A stretch of 64,000 nt of DNA from assembly GCF_921293095.1 (NCBI RefSeq), contig NC_060251.1:54329585-54393584 (forward strand), in the 5' to 3' direction. Below, one piece after another: positions 38,601-50,600 of the stretch. The translations under genes and the position numbers were made by a program. Position 1 is the stretch's first letter, and each line of letters starts with the position of its first letter. Source of the DNA: Ischnura elegans. Taxonomy: Eukaryota; Arthropoda; Insecta; Odonata; Coenagrionidae. Under the pieces are notes generated by a model, which had not been told where the DNA came from, made no database searches, and worked only from the letters and a program-made list of their open reading frames with translations.

Positions 38601-41600
38601 GCCCACTGACACGTAACCACTAGTCGCCTTCATTGATATAAGCATAGACTAGTCATTACAGATGTAGTCTGTAAAACCGCAGTCCTATATTAAGTCATTT
38701 TTTTCCTGCTTTTGTCACTAGAATTACAGCTGATACTGTAGACACTTTTTCTCGTTGTATTTCCATCATCACTTCTACTCTCTCCTCCATTGCTTCTGTT
38801 ATTTTGTCGTTCCTAATGATTTTCTTCAGATTCATACGGCATTATTTAGCCAAATGGCCTTAGTAATTACACTTGTTTCTCTTATAATCCAGACAATTTC
38901 TATTATAGTGTCCTAATTTTTCACATTTGTTGCACTTCTTTTCTTCATTCTTCTGCTCTACTTGGGAATGGGAATGCTGATTCTGGCTGTCTACTTTTCA
39001 CAGCTGATCATGTCTCAATGTCATTACTGTGGCCTCAATAATGGACAGATGATGCTAATGTTTCATGTGCTGGTTCTTCTTCAATGGCATCATCTTGCAA
39101 GAGAGCAGCATTTACCTTCTGTGTTGTAAGCTCATGGTCTCCTTCCAGAATTGCTATCGTTAATTTATAATTATTTTGCAGAAGACCAGCTAGTTATAGT
39201 CCAGCTAGTTGCCTTTCATTCAATTCTAGACCATAACCAGCACTTTTTATTCTGGTGAATCTTTGTATTTCTGCCATATATTTGTACATGCTTTGATCTG
39301 GTTTCTTAATCATGTAAAAAATTTGCCTCATAGCAGTCAAACACTTCATCAGTGTGAATGACTTGTGTATTTTCTTCAGTATGTACCAAGCTTCTTTAGC
39401 CAACTTACATTCTCCAATATGTTCATTGTACTCTGTACTGCTTCCAGAAAAACCTCGGTGCTTTTTTATTAGGTCTCTTTTGATCTACAGTTAGGTCATC
39501 ATCTTCTTCTGTATCAAATCGGGGGTACACTGCATTTCAGCAATTTTTCTCAACTAAATCTAATTGTATTAACTTAGACCACGGATAAAAATTACCCCCA
39601 TCTAGTTAAGGCATTCCACCATCTCATAACTCTTCCACTATATCCATGTTCAGTTCAAACTTCAGTCCAGTTCAGTTGGTTTGGACATTGTTTGTGGAAA
39701 CTTCAAATGATCACCTATTCAAGTATTCACATTCTGGGCCCATACCCTATTAGTTATTGGTTGGGTTTAAAACTTCTTAAATAAATGGGGAACTACTTCT
39801 TTCACTTCAAATTAAGTACTCAACTTTATTTATGTGACTTTATTCTTACACGTTGTGACAAACTCAAAATAAACTACATACAATACAACTGTAATTTCAT
39901 GTGTAGTTATGTTGCCTACAATGTCACTAAAATAATTATTAGAATCTTAATCCTCCAATATTTTCAAGGAGGACTGCCCATGTTCTCTTCCTAATATAAC
40001 AGTTCTCTTACTAAATACAGTGAAACCTCGATTTTACATTCCCCCATTATACATTTTCCCTGATTTTGCACAGTTTTTATCAGGTTCCGAACAATACCGT
40101 CTTTAAACAATGATACTCTATTTTACAATATCCTCAATTTTGCACTTTTTTTAAGTGGTCCACTCAAAAGTGTAAAATAGAGGTTTTACTGTACATACAT
40201 ACATGTTTTTGACCTGGTTAGTGATAAAAAAATATGATTTTTATTATTAAACCATCTTTTCAGTATTTGTGAGTTTATATTTCATGCAGTGCCTATGTGA
40301 GAAATAATTATTTCACATTGTGATGAACTCAAATCCTCTTCAGCCTTGCTTATATCATTAAGTAACAATTGATATCTTATAGGTCACCAGAATGCTCCCT
40401 GGAGGAATGTGGGTTCTGGGTATTTTTACTGTGGGTAAATCTGATCCATTTGAAGACAGTGGTGACCGAACCCGTGTCAGATGTGCTCTGGTTCAAATAA
40501 GAGAGCACTTCATGAAGCACAGTTATTTGCATGGGGATGGCCCTTCTACGGAAAAACTTGCTCTACATTACAATCCTGTTACACAAAAGTGAGTTTCACT
40601 GATTTTAGTTGCGGTCTTTTCACTGGATTTTATGCTTAGTTCTGAAATTTTTAAATATCTTTTGTTGTTTTTAGACAAAATTTTTGATTTCTTACCCATT
40701 TTAGGTTTGTGTGTCGATCTGTTGACTTAAATTCATCTGTGTTTCGACCTGCTGACTTGAAAATCCTGTCTTCTCCAACCAAGTGGCATCACCTAGAATG
40801 CCATATGGGTTTTGATCAGTGGTTTCCTCTGCCACAGTCTTCATCTGTAAAACCACTTAAGAGGCTAATAATGGTATGTGTATTTCTATTATTTTGATTT
40901 TTGTTTTGATGTCGTAGTTTGAGGTCAGTGGTGATGCAAAATATGTTTTTATTTTACAAATTAAACACTGACTTCCATTTTTTGTGGTATTCCTACTTAT
41001 GATTTAATGTATTCATTGATCCTAATCTAATATCTAATAGAACTTTCATGGGATTGCTTCATATGTTATCTTACATTCGTATCAGTATGGTCCTGTTCTC
41101 TTACACTTGGTGAAAATTATGGTAGGAATTTCCCTATGCCTCTCTCAAATTATATGTATTATTTTAATAATGCTGGCAAATAAAAAATTTTTTGCTAATT
41201 TAAATTAATCCTATGGATGACAGTCCCTTTCCGGTGGGATGTTTGAAATCTCTCCCAAGGCTGTTTGCTGGAATTTTTCTAGGTTTCAGACCATTAATTA
41301 TTTTTAGCAAACACATTTTTATGCATCAAAAATTTTACCAATACTGAAGATTTTTGGGGTTCAAAATCATGAAAAAATTATAGGGGTTGAATATTATTTT
41401 TATAAAGGACCCAGTATGAATTAATTGTTACTGTTGTAAAAAAAAGTTGGGGCAATACATCGGTATGGACAATACCTAGTACAGTGGCAAGACCGCAACT
41501 CTTCCACAAGAGCCAATGTATTGGTCTACTGCCTGTAGAAGGGGTTAGAGTAACCTGGAGAAGTGCTACTGGTTTTGTTTGTGGGTGAGTAATCTGTATT

Positions 41601-44600
41601 CAGCGGAAATTTACTTTTCAGATTAGGATGGGCTATTGAGGTAGAGGGTTGGGATCCTAACAGCCAACCAATTTGAATTTTCACACTATGCATTTGATGT
41701 AATGTAATGGGTAATCACAATTTCATATTGCTTTTTTATGAAACAACATGCTTCAATGTATAGTTTAAGTTGTCCTCTTTAAGTATCAACAGAAATCAAC
41801 AGGTTCCAGTGAGTTCATTGTCCTCTCCCAAGGATTAGAAAAATTCTAATCATTACTCGGTTGCTACAGGTCATATAGTGACTATTACTCATTTTTATTA
41901 GAAGTAGGTGCCACTAAGTTAAGCCATCAGCATAGGCTCTTATCGGGTCACATTGTATTCTGAGCTATTGGTCAATGGTCAATTGGTCATTCACTTACGT
42001 CAGCATTGCCAAAAAATATGGGAATATAGTCAAAATATGGTAATAGTTCCACTACTTTTTATTGGAGCTTTGTATTACCTGGAAATGAATTGCTAACCTT
42101 TATTAGCGATATGGATGTGATTTTTTATCTAATTCAGTTGAAATATTCTGTCAGAATTTTTACCTTGAAGTTTCAAAATTTGTGCAAAAATATTTTTACT
42201 TTGTTTTTTGTTAATTTAATGTTTTTAGATAAATAGAATAGAGCTAAATTTAAGATAAATCGGTATTAATTATGATAAATATAGATTTTGAAATCTCAAT
42301 TATTAATCCCAGTTATATGCCCTTATGAATGAATTCTTGTCTGGTTTCCAACGGGTTTAAGGTCTGCATGTTGTTGGCCAACGTTTTGTTGGGAGACTCA
42401 ACATCTTCAGGGCTGATGATGCCAATGTCAGTAGTATTCTAGCATATATACACCACCTCCTTCACTTAATTGGGCCCTGAATGGTTTGTTTTGTTGTTGG
42501 CTTTTCTGCTCTTTTTGTGGTCAGGTTCGAAGTTTTGTTTAAACGGAGTCCTTGATCTCTATTCATGTGATTGGGGTGAAGCTGGATCTGTATTGCTTCT
42601 TTGGTTATTATTAGAGATGTGCAAATAGTATCCGCGAATACTCGAATACCTCGAATACGAGAAAGTATTCGAAATTCGAGGTCTCAAATAATTATGCTAA
42701 AGGTACGCTCTCCAATACTTCGAATACTTTGAATTTCGCACCGTACACTGTCGTTGGTAGTTGACTCAGAATATTGTAAAGAACTCTAGTTGTTTAGTGC
42801 ATGCAGCACCGTTATAGGGAAGTTGACGAACTAGGTACATCAAATTCGCGGATTAGAGCGGTGAAAAGAGTTCGACTTGGGGAACCGAAAATGATTGGGT
42901 GAAAAAATCCGAAAATCCCTGGTTTCCCCCACCAGGAGAACCTCAGTGCCGTGGGATAGTAACTATGTAGCACAATTCCCAAAATCCACTAACCCCTCCA
43001 TCCATCAGCCCTCGGCCTCTGATGCTTTCCACCTCTCCGAAATCAAACAAAAGATGAAAAGGTCCCAGCTCGCGCAGGGTTCGTATTACGAAGACCATAA
43101 ATGAAAAGCTTCAAAAGAAAATATCAAGTTACAGGAGAATAATAGAATCGTGTTTCACCCTTCCCTCTTTCTCCCCCTCTGACCTTTTTCTGCTTACCTG
43201 CTTCGAAGTTCCAAGTTTATGGAGGTCAACTGCTGCATGAATCACCTATTAGCCCAAAAGATGTTCGGCAATTCATATTACACCTTTATTGGATTGAAAT
43301 ATTAGTAATGTGCGCTTAATTCAAAGAATTAATTGTTTGAGGCGTAACTTGGTGAAAGCGATTCATAATTAAATTAAGAAAGAAGAACTTTGTACTTTCA
43401 CATTAATATTTAATCACGACCATGGTTTCAACGTTAGACGTCATCATCAGGTGAACTCTACAGAGGTCCATCACATCCTTTTATACCAGGCTAGGAGGGG
43501 GAGGGAGGAAGGTAATTAGGTTGAAAGGATTGGTTAACAGAGAAGAGGGAGGGGGGAAAAAAACCTCATGACCAAGGTTTTTTTCCCCCCTCCCTCTTCT
43601 CTGTTAACCAATCCTTTCAACCTAATTACCTTCCTCCCTCCCCCTCCTAGCCTGGTATAAAAGGATGTGATGGACCTCTGTAGAGTTCACCTGATGATGA
43701 CGTCTAACGTTGAAACCATGGTCGTGATTAAATATTAATGTGAAAGTACAAAGTTCTTCTTTCTTAATTTAATTCAAAGAAGAATAAGACCAAACGCGAC
43801 ACATTTCTGACTTTATTTAAGCATTTTACGCAAGGAAATAAATGTCAAAATACGATGGAGACTTAGCATTCTGGCAAGACTCGATAATAGCAGCAGAGCT
43901 TCTCGGAAGTTGATGCAGTATTTGTTTCCGAAAACATATATCAAGTTACAATTTATGAGTTGTGCTATAGATCTCTATTGTTACAGTCACATAGGAAGGG
44001 ATATTTTCTCAGGATATTTGGTTTCTCTTTGCTAGCAATTCGAATTCATCTGCTATCTCTTGAGAACTTTGAAAGTTGGACTGAAAGTAATTGAAGAAAA
44101 TCCGGTGGAGAAGCCCGTGTATTTTGTAAAATGCCTCGGATTGTCCGCTAGCACTTGACAGTAGGAGTGTGGGTAAAGCGAGCTAACTGTTGAAAATAAG
44201 AAGTTGGATGAAGCTGAGTATCAAATGGGCATGCCGCTGAAATGGCGTTTGGTAGATAAGAATGTATGCATCAGACAGAAATCCATTGTAGTAGTGTAAA
44301 TGCTGAGACGGCATGCAATAATTTTTTCGCGAGGTGGTGTGTCCACTTAGAATATTTGAAGTCCCCTAGTTATTATGTCCCAACAACCTCTGGATCTTCT
44401 TAGTTATGGGTGGTTTCTTCCCATTGGATGTTATGATTTTTTGGACACATTTCTCAGCCACTGTCAATTTCTCAAGATGGAGTTGGAGGTGGTGTTGATG
44501 CCTTAGTCTCTATGGTTATGCATAAGTTATGTCATCATGCTGGTCCAAATTCCTTTACATTATCAATTTGATGAGTAATGATGATAATGTAGAGACCCCC

Positions 44601-47600
44601 TCTTCAAGATCATCTTCTCGAAAATTGGCCACCTGCAACTCATGTTTGACTTTGCTCTACTTCTGCATTTTATGACCAGAAGAAGGTATTTTCTGTCACT
44701 GCAGTAGTACTCACATAAAAAATTTGAAGAGAAACTGTCAAATATGTGGAGGCACTATCCTATATAGCAGCTGCCACCTAATATAAGTCTAACTTAGGTC
44801 ATGTAGAAAGTTTCTGTATAGGTATGTGTTATTTTATTTTTATTGTATTTATTTTTTTTAGATCACGAGATGTGGGTCAATTATTGACCCACATCTCGTG
44901 ATCTAAAAAAAATATATATATATATAATAAGGGGTCGTGAAGCATAAATTTTGAATTGTATTTATTTACATTACAGGATATTGTGGGGAATATTAGCCGA
45001 GATATTGAGGGTGCGCGGTGTTTAATTGAAGGTGAACCTAGAGAGTCATCTGATCCTGTTGAAAGTATAGGAGGAGTTGACTCCAAGGATGAAGAGATTG
45101 TTGTTGCTTCAAGAAAGAAGAACAAAGGGTCGTCATCACCTCAGCCATCTCCTACAAAAAAGAATGTTCTTCCTTTGGAAGTTAACTTATTCATGCCCTG
45201 TGTGAGTTTCCTAATCTTAAATTACCACATTGTGTTCTAAAATTATTCATTTCATCGTTTAATGTTTTAATATTATGTCAGTTGGATCAGTGGCATGCTT
45301 TCTTTTGTTTAAATTTTTAATTGAATGTTAAAGTTGGTATATTAATAATACTTTTTCACTCATTAGAATGCAACTGAAGACAACTTTGATTCATCTGGAG
45401 TTACTACCATAGACTGTTGTGGAGAAGTACGATTGGTCGGTGTTCTGGCGTGCAGAGTGTTCCTTCATCAGAAAGCCACTGTGGAAGAAGCAGAAAAGGT
45501 ATTCAGCAAAAGCGAAATGATTTCCTTCCTGTTATCTCCAAAATAAATGATATTGTATTTTATCGTATTCCTTTAGGCTGTGAAGACTGATATCATGCGT
45601 TCTTTATACTCTCGCCTTGAAATGCACTGGGATTCTCTAATTGAAGAGGAGCAAGGCTGCCCAGAAGGTTAGTGACTATAAGATTACTATCTTAAAATGG
45701 TTTGACTTTAACTCAATTAATTTAAATGTAGCTTTTCACTCGGCTATCGTATATGCTAGTCTTTTCATTAGGGTCAGTCCTAGAATAACTTCTTTATTCT
45801 AAGTCTAAGCTTGACATACATGTATATCACTAAATTTAGTGTGTAAGTAAACAAATTGGAATATATTTTGTGCGAGAAAAATTATGTCTGTGGCCTGGAG
45901 GCCATTAACAAAATAATTATTATATTAACAATAAAAAGTTAATAACTAGGATATGTAACCCGCAACACATAAGCTTTTCCTTCTATTTCTCAAGCTGTGA
46001 TTTGCTGTGAAGACTTTTTTCAGTCTGATATTTGCTAGTCCTGCTGGATATGGTATACGTAAGTCACGTAGATATGGAGGAGACTTAATTAACCATCATT
46101 TAGAGGAGGGGAGAAAAGTATTCATATGAGCACTATATTGTGCCTTATGAGAGTGGTACATGGAAGTGATTTTCAAATTTCCCGTTTTCTGTTATTATTA
46201 TGTACGTTTGTTAGTATTATCATTGAACTTTTGCTGTAGCATTATTTTCAGTAAGATCATCTATTTTCATCTGAAGATTTTCACAGCTTCTTTTATCTAT
46301 GTTGGTTGTTGTTTATCCGCGTCTTATACGTGAATCCATCGAGATAGCGAAAAACAACTTCAATAGGGAGGATGGATATAACCTCAGCCGTATATGGAGA
46401 GAGTTCCTGGCCCAATATAATGACCAACGCCTATCGCCTAAAATTCAAAATCGGGTCAACAATGGGTAACGAAAAACATATATAAGCTCAGGGCAAGAAT
46501 AAATTCCTTCCATTCTCTTGATAACACTCCCAGTAGGAGGAGTGAAAATGTTATCTACACAGCAATACCCGAGAACCACCACCAACATAAGATCATCTAT
46601 TGTTGCACTTTTGAATTTACCAGTGACAGTGTCTCTATAGAAACAGTAGTAGCAATATACCCATAACTGCCCTTGATTTTCATAGTGAAATAATCAAGTA
46701 GATACAGTAAACTCTCGTTAATATGAAGTTCACAGGACCAAAAACAGTAGGCTTGTAATAACGAACTTCGTGAGAGCGTTTCTTTCTGGAATCATTGCAA
46801 AATAAAAGAAACCTTGCAAAAATTCCTTTTCTCTTCAATCCCCCGTACTTATACTCGCACTGCGGAAAAGCTTCAGATGATGATGCACGCGATTAAATTA
46901 TGTACCAATACTGTAAATTTTTGACATACAAACAGGATGCATTCCAAAGGCTTATTTGAAAGTTGATAAACGTGTGCAAGACATCGTAAAGTGAGGTTAT
47001 CCTGCAGAATGCAACACTGCGTTACTAATCTGCGTTAACTCACTATTGTAACAAACTGATATAGCTTGCCTGCGACGCGGGTGGAGCCGATTAAAATGCG
47101 CAGTCTGCGGGGAGGAAGAACGGGCGAATTGCGCAACAGGTAGTGACTTCATAACGGATTTAATTTACACTTTGTGCTGACTGTGCCCAAAGTACAAGTT
47201 CCTTTACGCCACACTTTGTTGCATCGGCCAATACCAAAGGTGCCAAATTTGAAATATTGGGCACACTTGAATTTTTGAATGTTTGTATCTCTGAAAGTTC
47301 GTACATCGAATGTTTGTAAGAAGGGGACATACTGATTGTAATTTATGATTGGTAATTAATTGGTCACCACGATTCCATAGGAATGGATCTCATTAATTGA
47401 TGTTGTGTGGATACTGAAGGGTGGATATCCATCTTTAAAATACCGATAGATAGTGTATAAACACCGTTGATTCTTCTTGTAGCCTCTTAATAATGTTCAC
47501 TTTATAAGCCCCGGGATCGGAACTGGGGTTAGTGTTTTCGTAATAACGTTTCTTTTACTGTAGATTGGATTAGCCTTTTTGTCTGGACGAACGATCGATA

Positions 47601-50600
47601 AAATCGTTTGCTTCGTAAAAACGAGAAATTTGCAATAATGTTGCTTGTATTAGTGAGAGAGTACTGTAGTGTACATTCACTCTTGTTTTACTTTGGTGAT
47701 ACTCAGAAATTTTTTGGAGGGTAACAACCAATATTCACAGCAATATTTCTTCTCCGTTTCATAGCTAATGTTTCATAAGTAAGAAAAAGACCAATTACAA
47801 AGCATTTAGTGAGAAATTCAACAGAAACTGCCATCAATTTTCTGATAACAATGATGTATCATTAGTATGACTCTTTGTTTTAGAGAGTGAGCCAAAAATA
47901 TGTAATCAAATATTGTCTTATAAACAAAAATAAGAGCTGTACAATTTAATAAATCCATATTTACTATGTATATAATTTTGCTGCCTTATTAGCTGTTAGT
48001 GAAATTCAGGACCCATGGAAATACAGCAGATTTTATTTGAGGAGCATACAAAGTGAAAATGGAGAGGAATTCTTGATTGTTGCTCTCATTGAAGGATGAA
48101 GCTTCCCCTATTTCTAAACTCACCCTTTATCACTGGCATTTATTTTTGCAAGTAAAAGTTTCATTTATTCCTCTTCAAATACGTATGAGTCAGTGTTCAT
48201 ATTACCTCCATGTTATTGGAATTGGTTTATTTTAGATCGGTTAACCCTTCATGAGCCTCCAAGGAAAGTACTTGTATCTTTACCTGCTTGGGATGGGCGA
48301 GTGGAGTTGCTAGAGTACATCTTCCCTGGAGAAGGCCCTTCTGAAGCTCTCATTTCACTCCGAGAACTGCTGTCCCTGAATGTGGACTCTTCTTCTGTGC
48401 AGGAGTGTGTGGAACCTGCAGCAGGTATGTTTTGAAGCTGCTAAATTCTCCTAAATGCATGGCCACGAATTAGGAATTACATAATTGATTTTAAAGTGTT
48501 CAGCTTAGATATACATATTGGAAAGGCACAGCTGGATATAAATTTCTTCTTGTTATTATTTTTTGAAGATCATGAAGTTAGTATGGAAAATGAAAGGATG
48601 AACTAAGTGAGGTTCACTAATATATTTGAAAAAGCACAACCCGGACATCATATCTGACAATGTAACTATGTTATGAAACCCACAAGATGCTTTTTAACTA
48701 ATATATTTTAAAAAGCATCTTGTGGGTTTCATAACATAGTTACATTGTCAGATATGATGTCCGGGTTGTGCTTTTTCAAATATATTAGTGAACCTAACAG
48801 AGTTTATTCTTTCATTTTCCATAATGAAAAGGTCCCAGTTAAGCCTGAAGTCATCAGTGAGTCATATTCAAGAATTTAGGTTGATGACTTTACCTTGATG
48901 AAGGTATACAATGTTTCAACCACAATTGGTGAAAATAAAATGTGGAAGGTATACCAGGTTTAGTATCTTCTCCTATATGTTGGGGGAGAAATTTCAAAAT
49001 TGATTACTCATTGCCATTGAAATTCCGAATTGTGCGTGCCTAAGTTGAGTGAAGGGTGTCAATTATGAATGTGCCTTAGTGTGAATTACACGAACATACC
49101 AAAGTTGAGGACCACTTATAGTTAGTTGCCATACCAAGTTCATTTGCATGCTGTAACTTATCTGCCTTTTCTATGAATGGACACTCCGTGTTTTTAAATA
49201 GGGAAGTGCACTAATTTTTTTTTATTGCTGAATTTGAAAGTTTAGCCTAAAAAAGAAACATTAGTATAGTCACTTTTTTTCCTGCATCTGGGGTATGCAC
49301 TTTAAAACGTTTTGAAAGTCGGAAAATTTCATGTTGCGCTGAAACACAGTGCCTCCATCTTGATTGAGATGTGACGTCACAAGGCAGTAGTCACCAGTGG
49401 AGTAACGCGGTATTCCGTCGCCTTCTTTAGCGCGGCGAGAGTTTCCGGGAATCGGTGGAGTTTGCTTCCTAAAAATGTCGGCTAGTACAGAAAATATGAA
49501 TTCAAAAAAGAATCATAAATGATTTTTTGTTCCAAATTTCATCTCGACGTCGAAACAAAAGCCTGGAGTAGATATTCATTCCCGTGACTTAAGCACAAGC
49601 CATACGGAATAAATGGTTCAAGGCTGCTCCTGACTCTTACCTATCGATGATGTTCTATTTTGAAGATCATTTGAAGGTATTGTAAGATCAAATTGATATT
49701 TACATTATAATAATTTACTTAATATAGGTACCTCAGTCATATCAGAAAGTGTGTTGAGTCAAAATATAGCATCTTCCGCGTAGACCTATGTAATGTTTAA
49801 ACTGAAAGTAGTTTGGTTTAAGAATTATGGCGCGACTGTTATGTTACACGACCGGGCAAAATGCGTACTTTGCCCATGATATGTGCATATATGATAACAA
49901 ACGATTTCGTTAAAGTTAATCTTTATTTGTTGAAATGAGTACATTTATAGGTGATTCAGATATAAAGGTACACGGCAGGTCGCGCGGCGTAATTTATACT
50001 CCACTGGTGACGGGTTCATCTTGCTGATCCTAAAAATTAGCTACAATACCTCGAACTTTGAAAACTCGCAATATAGGCAGTCAAAGTACATTGTAGGAAT
50101 ACACGAGACCATTCTAGCCCAGAATGTACGTACAATGTTGAAATCCTTGGTTTTCAAAGATTGACGTATTTTATACGCCAGCTCGCCCGGTACAGGGTTA
50201 TCAACTTTTATTTCATCCTATTTGTTAATTGAAATTGTATTTCGGAATGGTTCTTTTAGCACTGCTACTGAGGTAAACTGATAGGTACTCAGTACCTAGT
50301 ACTGAGATAGGTACTAAGTAAGTAAACTCCCTTTGGAGTAATGTGAATTACAAGTGTTCGAGAATTATGGCATTTTATATTCGTTTTGTGTTCTTATTAA
50401 TTATGTCTGTACGCATATTGTTGCTTGCCGCGAGCCTTTAATGGTATGTACTCGTGCAAGAGTGGTTTTCATTTTTAATGTGGAAGTTGGTCAGTAAAAG
50501 CAAAGAAAAAATTAAAATTTTAGCGCACACCAACCCTTGTAGTCGTCGCATCTCTGCGTTTGTAATGACACTGCTAAAATACCTAAACGCCATTATGATG

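Larger units (their letters stand above)
42612..43873 (+). mobile_element. hAT-type element, first copy, right end missing
   Basis: It starts tagagatgtgcaaatagtat and is collinear with 53514-54660, including the TTCGAA-rich end and the block around agttcgac/ggggaaccg. Similarity stops near 43873, so the right terminus is lost. A 440-bp palindromic insertion (43329-43768) interrupts it; flanking halves are 42612-43328 and 43769-43873. Confidence 0.7.

Noticed and set aside
43367-43774. CRISPR-like or structural RNA array
   Set aside because: The repeat is a single inverted pair flanked by target duplications, so it is an insertion, not an array; no direct-repeat array exists anywhere in the window.
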